Source: Pelagerythrobacter aerophilus (lineage in GTDB: Bacteria; Pseudomonadota; Alphaproteobacteria; Sphingomonadales; Sphingomonadaceae). Taken from it: a DNA stretch of 64,000 bases. The DNA is taken from assembly GCF_003581645.1 (NCBI RefSeq), contig NZ_QXFK01000018.1:572050-636049 (forward strand), written 5' to 3'. The notes below the pieces were generated by a model that was not told the DNA's origin, searched no databases, and was given only the letters and a program-made list of their open reading frames with translations. A program made the position numbers and the translations under genes. Each line of letters begins with the position of its first letter. Within the stretch, counting starts at the first letter, position 1. This document shows positions 34,974 to 42,986 of the stretch, piece by piece.

Positions 34974-36457
34974 CAGTGCCCTCCAGAATGCGCTTCGGCG
35001 CCTGGCTTGTCATGCACGGCGTAGCGCTCGATCATCACCGCACTGGCCGGATTGAGTCCGACGACCTCGACCGCGGTGCCCTCGCGCCGGAACTTGAGGA
35101 TCGCCTTGTCGAGCGTTCCGACTGCCGAGATGTCCCAGAAGTGCGCCCGGCCGACGTCGATCACAACGCGGTCGACGACTTCCCTGTAATCGAAAGCCGA
35201 GACGAAGCTGTCGGACGAGGCGAAGAACACCTGTCCCTCGACGCGGTAGGTGCGCGTCGCACCGTCGGCCGAGAGCTCGCTCTCGACGGTGAACAGCCGC
35301 TTGACCTTGCTCGCGAAGAACAGGCCCGACAGGATCACGCCCGCGACCACGCCCTGCGCCAGATCGTGGGTCCACACCACGACCACGACCGTCACCACCA
35401 TGACCACCGAGGACTGCCAGGGATGGTGGCGGATGTCGCGGATCGAGCGCCACGAAAAAGTGCCGATCGACACCATGATCATCACCGCGACCAGCGCCGC
35501 CATCGGGATGCGCGCCACCAGCGGGCCGAGAACGACGATCAGGAACAGCAGGAACGAGCCGGCGACGAATGTCGAAAGCCGCGTCTCACCCCCCGACTTC
35601 ACGTTGATCACCGACTGGCCGATCATTGCGCAGCCACCCATTCCGCCGAGGAACCCGGTGAAGAAGTTGGCGATGCCCTGCCCCTTCATCTCGCGCTGCT
35701 TGTCCGAACCGGTGTCGGTCAGGTCGTCGACGATCTGGGCCGTCAGCATCGATTCGAGCAGGCCGACGGCGGCCATGGTCGCCGAATAGGGGAAGATGAT
35801 CTGCAGCGTCTCCAGCGTGAAGGGCACGTCCGGTATCAGCCACTGCGGGAGCGAGGACGGCAGCTCGCCCATGTCGCCGACGGTGCGCACATCGAACCCG
35901 GCGTAATAGACCACGACGGTCAGGATCACGATCGCCACCAGCGGCGAGGGCACGGCGCGAGTCAGGCGCGGAAACAGGTAGATGATCGCAAGACCCGCCG
36001 CGACGAACGCGTAGGTAGCGATCGGCACGCCGGTCAGCTCGGGGAGCTGCGCCATGAAGATCAGGATCGCCAGCGCGTTGACGAAGCCGGTGATCACCGA
36101 ACGCGAAACGTACTGCATCAGCAGATGCAGCCGCAGGTATCCGGCCGCGATCTGGATCAGGCCCATCAGGATCGTTGCCGCGAACAGGTAATCGAGCCCG
36201 TGCTCGCGGATCAGCGGCGTGACGACCACGGCGACGGCAGCGGTCGCGGCCGAGATCATACCGGGGCGTCCGCCGACCAGCGAGATGATCACCGCGATCG
36301 AGAACGAGGCGTAGAGCCCCACGCGCGGGTCGACCCCGGCAATGATCGAGAAGCCGATCGCTTCGGGAATCAGCGCAAGCGCAACGACGGTGCCGGCGAG
36401 GATGTCGCGCCGGAGATTGGAAAGCCATTCGCGCCTGAGCGCGGGAATATCGATCAT
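34973..36457 (-). CDS. SulP-family anion transporter with STAS domain
   Basis: This 494-residue transporter has about 10-12 membrane helices, including the SulP start [38 protein letters not shown] and [32 protein letters not shown]-terminal STAS domain follows ([17 protein letters not shown]...[39 protein letters not shown]). The family carries sulfate, bicarbonate or other anions. Pairing with a universal stress protein is also seen for bicarbonate-type SulP members, but the substrate is undecided. Confidence 0.88.
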   Translation of the reverse strand: MIDIPALRREWLSNLRRDILAGTVVALALIPEAIGFSIIAGVDPRVGLYASFSIAVIISLVGGRPGMISAATAAVAVVVTPLIREHGLDYLFAATILMGLIQIAAGYLRLHLLMQYVSRSVITGFVNALAILIFMAQLPELTGVPIATYAFVAAGLAIIYLFPRLTRAVPSPLVAIVILTVVVYYAGFDVRTVGDMGELPSSLPQWLIPDVPFTLETLQIIFPYSATMAAVGLLESMLTAQIVDDLTDTGSDKQREMKGQGIANFFTGFLGGMGGCAMIGQSVINVKSGGETRLSTFVAGSFLLFLIVVLGPLVARIPMAALVAVMIMVSIGTFSWRSIRDIRHHPWQSSVVMVVTVVVVVWTHDLAQGVVAGVILSGLFFASKVKRLFTVESELSADGATRTYRVEGQVFFASSDSFVSAFDYREVVDRVVIDVGRAHFWDISAVGTLDKAILKFRREGTAVEVVGLNPASAVMIERYAVHDKPGAEAHSGGH

Positions 36458-36578
36458 CTGAAACTACGTCCGACACACGGTGACCGGCGGGCGCAGACGC
36501 GATGCGGGTGCGATCACGATGCGCGGCGATGAAAGCCGGTCTGGAAAGTTGTCCCGGGGATAGGCGCCGGGCCGAGCC

Positions 36579-36595
36579 ACCCGGCAGCGCCGGGT
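36579..36595. repeat. Perfect 7-bp inverted repeat between SulP and anti-sigma genes
   Basis: ACCCGGC, AGC, GCCGGGT forms a stable hairpin in the gap between the two minus-strand units. No T-run follows on either side. It may end transcription of the upstream sigma/anti-sigma unit in a Rho-dependent way or be a binding site; its role is unknown. Confidence 0.35.
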
Positions 36596-36661
36596 CCGGT
36601 GGAATGCAGCCGTTAGGCGGCGAACGATCACGCTGCAAGTGCGAAGAACCCGTCGAGGAGC

Positions 36662-37360
36662 TCAGCGCCAGCCGTTCGCTTTCGCCTCCGCTTCCGCCGC
36701 GGCATCGAGCGCCGGGCCTTGCGCCATGTCCTGCGCGCGGGCGAGGAGGGCGGCGTCGCTCGCCCCTGCCATGCGATAGTCGGTCGAGCCGCCGGCGCTG
36801 CCCTCGCCGAGGGCTTCGAGGCGCCAGCCCTGCTGGTCGCGGCAGGCGATCCCGCCGCCGCCTTCGCCGCTGAAGACACGGCAGACGTCGCCGCCCTGCG
36901 CGCGGAAGCTCAGCAGCACGCGGGTGTCCGCGCCGGGTGCCTGTTCGGCCACGAGGCGGCTGTCGAGCACGGCGGCAAGCTGCGGATCGGCATAGGGCGC
37001 GCCATCATCGCCGCTCCCGGGCAGGAACAGCACCAGCGCGAGCGACGCCGCGAGCGCCGGTCCCACGATCCACCCCCAGCGCGGAATGGTGCGCCGCGCC
37101 GCGCGGCGTTCCTTTGCTTCGGCGAAGTCGACCACCTCGGCCTCCTGCGGCTGCGTCAGCATGGCCGTCAGGCGGTCCGGCACCGGCCCCGCCGCGATCG
37201 GTGCATAGTGCTCCGCCAGCCGCGCCCGGAGAGCGCGATGCGCCTCGACCTCGTCCGCCAGAGCGGGATCGGCGGCGACCGCGGCTGCGACCTGCGCCGC
37301 ACGCTCGCCGGCCAACTCCCCGTCCGCGAAAGCCGCCAACTCCTCTCTGGTCACGGTCAT
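36662..37360 (-). CDS. Membrane-bound anti-sigma factor of the ECF sigma factor
   Basis: This 232-residue protein begins with an anti-sigma-like region (VTREELAAFADGELAGERAAQVAAAVAADPALADEVEAHRALRARLAEHY), has one membrane helix at about residues 95-115 (WIVGPALAASLALVLFL) and a periplasmic part of about 115 residues. The start ATG overlaps the sigma factor stop by four bases. This is the standard layout of an ECF sigma/anti-sigma pair. There is no HxxxCxxC zinc motif. The periplasmic part may sense the signal. Confidence 0.85.
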   Translation of the reverse strand: MTVTREELAAFADGELAGERAAQVAAAVAADPALADEVEAHRALRARLAEHYAPIAAGPVPDRLTAMLTQPQEAEVVDFAEAKERRAARRTIPRWGWIVGPALAASLALVLFLPGSGDDGAPYADPQLAAVLDSRLVAEQAPGADTRVLLSFRAQGGDVCRVFSGEGGGGIACRDQQGWRLEALGEGSAGGSTDYRMAGASDAALLARAQDMAQGPALDAAAEAEAKANGWR

Positions 37361-37845
37361 TGCGCTTCTCCCAGCATCGCCATCAGCGCGTCGCGCCCGC
37401 GCACCAGGCGCGAATTGAGCGTCCCCACCGGACAGCCGACGATCTCCGCCGCTTCCTTGTAGGCATAGCCTTCGACCATCACGAGCAGCACCGCCTCGCG
37501 CTGATCATCCGGCAGCTTCTGCATCGCACGGTCGACGTAGGACAGCTCGACCGCGGCTTCCTGCGCGCCCTCGCCGCCCTGGCCCGCCCCGGCTTCCTCG
37601 GCCACGAAGGTCTGCCTGCGGCGGCTGCCCGCGCGGCCCTCGTCGATCCAGATGTTGCGCATGATCCTGTACATCCAACTGTCGAGCCGCGTACCCTCCT
37701 GCCACTTGGCCCGGTTGGCGAGCGCGCGCTCGAGCGACATCTGGCAGAGGTCGTCGCCGTCCGCAGGATTACCTGCCAGCCCGGCGGCGAAACGGCGCAG
37801 CCGGGGCAGCAGGTCCAGCAAGTCCTGTTCGAACTTCGTGCTCAG
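37357..37845 (-). CDS. ECF RNA polymerase sigma factor
   Basis: This protein of about 162 residues has sigma region 2 (LRRFAAGLAGNPADGDDLCQMSLERALANRAKWQEGTRLDSWMYRIMRNIWIDEGR) and region 4 (YVDRAMQKLPDDQREAVLLVMVEGYAYKEAAEIVGCPVGTLNSRLVRGRDALM). No ATG or GTG is available in frame. The nearest candidates are CTG at 37845, with GGAAGG eight bases upstream, and TTG at 37821, with no good site. The CTG start includes STKFEQDLLDLLPRL, which looks conserved in such factors. It should read the promoters at 37862-37893 and 39181-39208. Confidence 0.88.
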   Translation of the reverse strand: MSTKFEQDLLDLLPRLRRFAAGLAGNPADGDDLCQMSLERALANRAKWQEGTRLDSWMYRIMRNIWIDEGRAGSRRRQTFVAEEAGAGQGGEGAQEAAVELSYVDRAMQKLPDDQREAVLLVMVEGYAYKEAAEIVGCPVGTLNSRLVRGRDALMAMLGEAQ

Positions 37846-37861
37846 TGCCTCTGCCTTCCAG

Positions 37862-37893
37862 GGATTAAACGGATCACGACACGCGTTTCATCC
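37862..37893. promoter_or_regulatory. Superimposed divergent ECF-sigma promoters
   Basis: On the plus strand GGATTAA (37862-37868), 15 bases, CGTTTC (37884-37889) leads to the subtilase gene. On the minus strand GGATGAA (37893-37887), 15 bases, CGTTTA (37871-37866) leads to the sigma/anti-sigma genes. The -35 of each overlaps the -10 of the other, so one imperfect palindrome of 32 bases serves both directions. The same motif with the same spacing recurs at 39181-39208. The assignment to the adjacent ECF sigma is an inference. Confidence 0.72.
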
Positions 37894-37928
37894 ATGCTTA
37901 ATCGCTTTCGCGAGACAAGGGACAGCCG

Positions 37929-39179
37929 ATGCACCGAATTTTTCTCATTTCCGCGGCCTGCGCCTTGATCGCCGCGCCCCTGTCCGCGCAGATCGCGCTG
38001 CCGGGCGTGCAGGTGCCGGACGTCGGCGGAGTGCTCGGCACCACCACCGACGTGCTCGATCGCACGACGCGTGATCTGCGCGGCACGGTCGAGAAGCTGG
38101 CGCGCGACCGGCTGCGGACCATCGACCGGCTCGTCCGGCGGCACGGCGACGTGATCGAGCGCGATTCCCGCGGTGCGCCTGCACGGCGAGGGGAGATCCT
38201 GGTGATGGACGCCTCGGCCGAAGCGCTGGCCGCAGGCGAGGCGGCGGGCTTCACGGTCCTCTCGCGAGAGGAAATCGAAGGTCTCGGGTTCACGGTCGTC
38301 CGGCTGCAAGTGCCCGATGGAGTGGATCTCACCGAGGCCGAAGAGACTTTGGCACGGCTGATGCCGCAGGCGAGCGTCGCGCCGGACAATCTGCACTTCC
38401 AATCGGGCGCCGCGACTCCCTCCGTCAGCGCTCCGCCCCTCCCACTGGCCGCCTCGGCAGCGGCGCGCGGCGGGGCGCCGGTCGGCGTGATCGACGGCGC
38501 GCCGGGCAAGGCGGCGCGGGTTGCAGAGATCCGCGGCTTCGCGAAAGGTGCGCCCTACCCGAGTAACCACGGCAGCGCGATCGCCTCGCTGCTCGCCCAT
38601 GCCGGGGCCGGCCCGATCCGGGTTGCCGACGTTTACGGAACCGACGATGCAGGCGGCAACGCGCTGGCCATGGCCAAGGGGCTGGGCTGGCTGGTCGGCA
38701 CCGGTTCGGAAGTGGTGACGATTAGCCTGGTCGGCCCGCGCAATCCGGTGCTGGAGCGTGCGATCGGCGCCGCGCAGCGCAAGGGGGTAGTCGTGGTCGC
38801 AGCCGTGGGCAACGGCGGCCCTGCGGCGCCGCCCGCCTATCCCGCATCGTACGATGGGGTGGTCGCGGTGACCGCGGTCGACGGCAGACGCCGCGCGCTG
38901 ATCGAGGCGGGGCGCGCGCTCCATCTCGACTACGCGGCGCCCGGCGCCGACATCCACGGCATCGATGCCGAGGGCGACCGCGTGCGCCTGCGCGGCACCT
39001 CGTTCGCAACCCCGCTCGTTGCAGCGCGGGCTGCGCTGGCGATCGGGCGCGGCCGGGCGTGGCGCACCGCGCTCGACGCGCAGGCTGAGGACCTCGGGCG
39101 CGAGGGCCCGGACGAGACCTATGGCCGCGGCCTGATCTGCGGGTCCTGCGAAGGCGTGCCGAAAAAATCTCGCGACTGA
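37929..39179 (+). CDS. Secreted subtilisin-like (S8) serine protease
   Basis: This 416-residue protein has a signal peptide (MHRIFLISAACALIAAPLSAQ) and a propeptide-like region of about 150 residues. The S8 catalytic domain has its aspartate in PVGVIDGAPG, histidine in SNHGSAIASLLA and serine in LRGTSFATPLVAARAAL. The oxyanion region is VVVAAVGNGGPAAPPAYPASYDGVVAVTAVD. It is transcribed away from the ECF sigma gene from a shared promoter region. Its position suggests an envelope-stress or cell-surface role under that sigma factor. Confidence 0.92.
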   Translation: MHRIFLISAACALIAAPLSAQIALPGVQVPDVGGVLGTTTDVLDRTTRDLRGTVEKLARDRLRTIDRLVRRHGDVIERDSRGAPARRGEILVMDASAEALAAGEAAGFTVLSREEIEGLGFTVVRLQVPDGVDLTEAEETLARLMPQASVAPDNLHFQSGAATPSVSAPPLPLAASAAARGGAPVGVIDGAPGKAARVAEIRGFAKGAPYPSNHGSAIASLLAHAGAGPIRVADVYGTDDAGGNALAMAKGLGWLVGTGSEVVTISLVGPRNPVLERAIGAAQRKGVVVVAAVGNGGPAAPPAYPASYDGVVAVTAVDGRRRALIEAGRALHLDYAAPGADIHGIDAEGDRVRLRGTSFATPLVAARAALAIGRGRAWRTALDAQAEDLGREGPDETYGRGLICGSCEGVPKKSRD

Positions 39180-39180
39180 T

Positions 39181-39208
39181 GGATTAAGCGCCGCGCGGCG
39201 TCCGTTTC
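39181..39208 (+). promoter_or_regulatory. Third copy of the ECF-sigma promoter motif
   Basis: GGATTAA (39181-39187), 15 bases, CGTTTC (39203-39208). Both elements and the spacing are identical to the plus-strand promoter at 37862. It lies one base after the subtilase stop codon and 55 bases before the next gene. Confidence 0.72.
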
Positions 39209-39263
39209 CCTTTCAAGCGAACGCATCCCCCTCTCGCGTTCGCCGGAAAGAAAGGGATATGCC

Positions 39264-40121
39264 ATGAAGAACCTTCTTCTCGCAGCTTCGGCTCTCACAC
39301 TGTTCGCCGCTCCCGCGCACGCGCAGCTCCTCGGTGGCAGCGGCGGCGCACTCGGCGGCCTCGGCGGCACGGTGAACGGCGCGATCAATTCGACCCTGCG
39401 CACGTCGACCGATTCGATCCGCACGACCACCCGCAGCACGACGCGCGGCGACGTCCGCACGCGGGGCGAGCAGCGCGTCGACACCCGTTCGGGCGAGGTC
39501 TCAGTCGACCGCTCGCTCGATACCGATGTCGACGCCGCGGCTTCGCAGCTGCTCGACAGCACCGCCGGTTCGGCGAGCGGCAATGCCTCTGCTTCGGGCA
39601 GCGCCTCGGGGTCGGGGAGCGCCAACGCCCAACTCCTCGGCACGGACGCGGTTCGCGGCCTCGCCGCGCAGGGCGTCGCCACGGCAGGTGAAGGCGTCGC
39701 CACGGTCCGCGGCAGCGCCACCGGTGCGACGAGTGCGGCAGGTGATCTCGCCGGCTCGGCCAGCGGCAGCGGCTCGGCCGCGGGTTCGGCGGCCGGATCG
39801 AGCGCGGCTGGGCTCGGCTCCGGCATGCTGGCTGCTGCCGGCAGCGCGGCCGCTGCCGCCGACGGCGCCTTCTCGGTCACCCCGGGCATGCCGGTCGTGA
39901 CGCCGGACGGCGCGCAGCTCGGCACGGTCAGCGATGTGGTCGCCGACCAGCAGGGCCGCGTGCAGCAGGCGCTCGTCGCCACGCCCGACGGAACCGCCGC
40001 CATCCCCGCGGCCGATCTCAGCGCCAGCGGCAACGCCCTGGTCGCCGGCTCCGGTACCGTCTCCGCCGTCGGCGAAGGCGCAACCAGCTCCGCGGTGCAA
40101 GGCGACGCGTCCCCCCGTTAA
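39264..40121 (+). CDS. Secreted low-complexity Gly/Ser/Ala protein with PRC-barrel-like end
   Basis: This 285-residue protein has a signal peptide (MKNLLLAASALTLFAAPAHA), a Gly/Thr/Arg-rich segment (TDSIRTTTRSTTRGDVRTRGE), then long runs of Gly, Ser and Ala (SASGNASASGSASGSGSA). The ordered C-terminal region of about 60 residues (VTPGMPVVTPDGAQLGTVSDVVADQQGRVQQALVATPDGTAAIPA) looks like a PRC-barrel strand pattern. It has its own ECF-type promoter and a strong terminator. Its function is unknown; a structural or surface role is possible. Confidence 0.75.
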   Translation: MKNLLLAASALTLFAAPAHAQLLGGSGGALGGLGGTVNGAINSTLRTSTDSIRTTTRSTTRGDVRTRGEQRVDTRSGEVSVDRSLDTDVDAAASQLLDSTAGSASGNASASGSASGSGSANAQLLGTDAVRGLAAQGVATAGEGVATVRGSATGATSAAGDLAGSASGSGSAAGSAAGSSAAGLGSGMLAAAGSAAAAADGAFSVTPGMPVVTPDGAQLGTVSDVVADQQGRVQQALVATPDGTAAIPAADLSASGNALVAGSGTVSAVGEGATSSAVQGDASPR

Positions 40122-40146
40122 CCCGTCCTTGCCTTGCGAACCGGAG

Positions 40147-40180
40147 GGGCGGTCGAGCGAGAGCTCGGCCGCCCTTTTTT
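40147..40180 (+). terminator. Rho-independent terminator after the secreted protein
   Basis: A 12-bp stem (GGGCGG T CGAGC / GCTCG G CCGCCC, one G-T pair), with a four-base loop, is followed by TTTTTT. It starts 25 bases after the stop codon at 40121. Confidence 0.95.
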
Positions 40181-40334
40181 GTGTTCCGAGACAGCGTGGC
40201 CGCTAGTCCGGCGCGCGCTGTCCGCCTGCGATATTTCGATGGAGACCGGATCGCCGATGTGGATCGGCACCGGGCCGAAGTGCAATGGTCCAGTCAGGCA
40301 CAGCCGCCCGCTAAACGAGGCCGGTAGCGCCACC

Positions 40335-41363
40335 TCAGTTCGGGAACGCCTTGACCAGCGCATCGTACTGCGCGCGGCTGATCGGCAGCATCGAGCCGTG
40401 CCGCGCGCCGGGCGTCATCTCGTAGCGGTTCCACTCGGGGACCCCCGAATTGCCCGAGACCTGATACCAGGGCCCTTCCAGCCGCGGCGCCATCGAGAGG
40501 CCGTAGCTGGTCCCCGCATACTGCTCGTAATAGAGATACCAGTCCTCCCCGTCCGGCGCGCGGATCAGCGTCGGCGCTTCGCGGAAATTGGGGCTCAGCG
40601 GCGGGCCCGGCTCGGGGAACGGACCGGTGAGCGTGGGCCCGCAAGTGATGCGGATGGTCTTGCCCGTGGTCCAGTTGTACGACGGATAGCGCTCGTCCTT
40701 GATGATCGCGCAATAACCGCCAGCCGGGTTCGGCTGCATGATCGTGTCGATCGTCGCCATGTCCCAGGTGAACAGCCGCTTCGGCGGTGCGGTGAAGGTC
40801 TTGAGATCCTTCGAGAGTACATAGAGCGTGCGCTGGCTGGCCCAGTAGCGCTCCGGATCCTCGTCGCTGCCAGGTACGTTCGGCGTATGCCACATCAGCA
40901 GGAACTGGCCGGAGGGCTGGTCGAAGAACAACTTGGGCGCGCCGATCCGCTGGAGCGCGTGGGGATGGTTCTTCACTTTCGAAAGGTCGGGCTCGTACGT
41001 GCCGAACGGTTCCCAGCGGATCAGGTCGTCGGACACCCAGAAGCGGATCAGGGGATCGTCGTCGCTCTTGTTGCCGACGAGATAATAGCGCCCGTCCGGC
41101 CCCCGCGCGATCGAGGCGTGGCCGTGGTAGTCGGACGAGACCGGCTTCCCCTTGTTGAGGAAGGTCCAGTGCAATCCGTCGGTGCTGATCGAATAATAGA
41201 GCGTGCCGTAGTCGCCCTTCATCATGTGCGCGAAGAGATAGGCCTTGTCGGACTCCGCGGCGGGCTTCGCCTCCGCCGCTGCCTGCGCAAGCGCTTGCCC
41301 CGCTCCAAGCACGAACAGCATCGGCGCGAGCGCGCGCAGAATCCCCTTCACCATCGATGTCAC
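40335..41363 (-). CDS. Secreted glycoside hydrolase, GH43/GH-F-like beta-propeller
   Basis: This 342-residue protein has a signal peptide (ALAPMLFVLGAGQALAQ) and five-bladed propeller repeats: YGTLYYSISTDGLHWTFLN, HASIARGPDGRYYLVGN, IRFWVSDDLIRWEPFG, REAPTLIRAPDGEDWYLYYEQY. These fit GH43-type or related clan-F/J enzymes; the glutamate in FREAPTLI is a candidate acid. GTG at 41363 was used because GGAGGA lies seven bases upstream. The sugar specificity is not readable. It has its own operator copy upstream and probably acts on plant galactan or arabinan side chains in the periplasm. Confidence 0.75.
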   Translation of the reverse strand: MTSMVKGILRALAPMLFVLGAGQALAQAAAEAKPAAESDKAYLFAHMMKGDYGTLYYSISTDGLHWTFLNKGKPVSSDYHGHASIARGPDGRYYLVGNKSDDDPLIRFWVSDDLIRWEPFGTYEPDLSKVKNHPHALQRIGAPKLFFDQPSGQFLLMWHTPNVPGSDEDPERYWASQRTLYVLSKDLKTFTAPPKRLFTWDMATIDTIMQPNPAGGYCAIIKDERYPSYNWTTGKTIRITCGPTLTGPFPEPGPPLSPNFREAPTLIRAPDGEDWYLYYEQYAGTSYGLSMAPRLEGPWYQVSGNSGVPEWNRYEMTPGARHGSMLPISRAQYDALVKAFPN

Positions 41364-41432
41364 GCTAGCTTCCTCCCAAGCATTTCGAGCCGATGCGAAA
41401 GCGCCGCATCCTCGGAATGACGGAAGAGTATC

Positions 41433-41447
41433 ATTAATCTGATAAAT
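41433..41447. promoter_or_regulatory. Operator-like palindrome, copy A (before the GH43-like gene)
   Basis: ATTAATCTGATAAAT, whose two halves are complementary at all but two positions around a central T. It lies 70 bases upstream of the GH43-like gene at 40335-41363, in GC-rich surroundings. It is the best copy of a motif found before every unit of this locus. Confidence 0.6.
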
Positions 41448-41468
41448 AACAACCCGGCATGTACGGGA

Positions 41469-42110
41469 TCAGGAAGCGCTTTCGGATTTTGCAGCAGCTA
41501 CGAAGCGTTCGGCGCGTTCGCAAATCTCGGGAAGAGTCACGCCCGGCGCATAGAGGGCCGACCCGATGCCGAAGCCGGACGCGCCGGCTGCCGTCCAGGG
41601 AGCCAGCCCCTCGGGCGTGACACCACCCACCACCAGTACCGGCAGCGAGGGCGGCAGCACCGCCCGCTGCGCCTTCAGCACTTTGGGCGAGGCCGCCTCC
41701 GCAGGAAACAGCTTCAGCGCATGCGCTCCGGCGCGAGCGGCCGCGAAGGCTTCGCTGGGGGTGAAATAGCCAGGCATCGAGACCAGCCCCGCGTCCACCG
41801 TCGCGGCAATCACCGAAACGTCCGTATTGGGAGATACGATCAGTTCGCCGCCGGCATCGCGGACTTTCGCGACTTCGGCCGGGTCGGTCACGGTCCCCGC
41901 CCCCACCATCGCCGAACCCTCGAGCCGGCGCGCGAGCCGCGCGATGCTGTCGAGCGGTTCGGGCGAATTGAGCGGCACCTCGATCAGCGTAAATCCCGCT
42001 TCCGTCAGGACCTCGCCCACGCCTTCGACCTCATCGGGCCGGACGCCGCGCAGGATCGCCACCAGCGGGCACTGCGCGAAAGCGTTCCGAAACTTCGTAT
42101 CAACACTCAT
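41469..42110 (-). CDS. dgoA: 2-dehydro-3-deoxy-6-phosphogalactonate aldolase
   Basis: This 213-residue class I aldolase of the KDPG/KDPGal family has CPLVAILRGVRPDEVEGVGEVL, the catalytic glutamate in IEVPLNSPEP, and the Schiff-base lysine in AHALKLFPAEAASP. VVGGVTPEGLAPWTAAGASGFGIGSAL is the phosphate-binding end. IEVPLNSP rather than IEVTLRT favours the galactonate enzyme over KDPG aldolase. It overlaps dgoK by four bases. It splits KDPGal into pyruvate and glyceraldehyde 3-phosphate. Confidence 0.9.
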   Translation of the reverse strand: MSVDTKFRNAFAQCPLVAILRGVRPDEVEGVGEVLTEAGFTLIEVPLNSPEPLDSIARLARRLEGSAMVGAGTVTDPAEVAKVRDAGGELIVSPNTDVSVIAATVDAGLVSMPGYFTPSEAFAAARAGAHALKLFPAEAASPKVLKAQRAVLPPSLPVLVVGGVTPEGLAPWTAAGASGFGIGSALYAPGVTLPEICERAERFVAAAKSESAS

Positions 42111-42976
42111 TGCACCAAATCCCAAATTAACCGGACGCCGTTGACGAACGCGGCGTGGCTGTCGACGATCGTTGCCTCGCCCCCGAACGCGGCGACCGCG
42201 CGCGCATAGAGCCGGCCGAGCTCGGGGCCGGCAAGAATGAACGGGCTCGCGCCCGCGGCATGTGCGGCGACATCCGCGCCGATCAGCAGGCCGCTGGCGT
42301 AGGACGCCGATTCCTCGCGCGACCGCCTGCCGAGCAGCACGTCTGCCCGCACGCCGAACAAGTGCGCCAGCAGATTGGGCGAGCGCGCCCGTTCGACCCC
42401 GGCGAGGAAGGCCGCATCGTCTTCCGCCGCGCGGTCGATCTGGCCCGCGAGCAGGCTGTGATCCTTCAGGAGAGCGAACATCTCGCCGGTGATGGCGGTG
42501 GTGAAGCGGGTGATTGCGCCGTCGGCGACATGGGCCCATTTGCAATGCGTCCCGGGCTGCGCGAGGAGCGCGGTCGAGGGGACCTGTCCGGCCGCCACGG
42601 CGCCGAGGAATTGCACTTCCTCGCCGCGCATGGTGTCGGCGCGATCGTCGCCTTCGAACGAGAGGCCGGGGACGATTGCGATGCGGCCCGGCTCGATCCA
42701 GCGCAATGCCGCGGCCAGGTCCTCGATCCGGGCGGGACACGGTACGTATCCGGCGTCGACCCATCCGCGATCGGAGCCGACCATGCCCGCGCACAGCATC
42801 GGCAGATCGCCGAGCCGCCGCCGGATCGCGGCAGCCTCTTGCACAAACCCCTCGCGCCCGACCTTGACGACGCCGTGGTCGTCCCGCTCGGTGTGCTCGA
42901 CCGTGCCGTACTCGCCGATGACGAACACGCGCCGATTGGTCGTGCCCCAGTCGACAGCGAGGAAGCGTCCCTTCAT
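42107..42976 (-). CDS. dgoK: 2-dehydro-3-deoxygalactonokinase
   Basis: This 289-residue sugar-acid kinase has an N-terminal phosphate-binding loop (FLAVDWGTTNRRVFVI), MLCAGMVGSDRGWVDAGYVPCPA, and ALLAQPGTHCKWAHVADGAITRFTTAITGEMFALL, all typical of DgoK. The start was placed at MKGRFLAVDWGTTN, nine codons inside the longest ORF. It lies 10 bases after the symporter gene and overlaps dgoA, so the three form one unit: uptake, phosphorylation, cleavage. Confidence 0.92.
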   Translation of the reverse strand: MKGRFLAVDWGTTNRRVFVIGEYGTVEHTERDDHGVVKVGREGFVQEAAAIRRRLGDLPMLCAGMVGSDRGWVDAGYVPCPARIEDLAAALRWIEPGRIAIVPGLSFEGDDRADTMRGEEVQFLGAVAAGQVPSTALLAQPGTHCKWAHVADGAITRFTTAITGEMFALLKDHSLLAGQIDRAAEDDAAFLAGVERARSPNLLAHLFGVRADVLLGRRSREESASYASGLLIGADVAAHAAGASPFILAGPELGRLYARAVAAFGGEATIVDSHAAFVNGVRLIWDLVQ

Positions 42977-42986
42977 CGCCGCTCGC

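Noticed and set aside
37894..37908. ATG at the upstream edge of the ECF sigma gene as its start
   Set aside because: It is out of frame with the sigma gene and runs into TGA after five codons; it also lies upstream of the predicted promoter.
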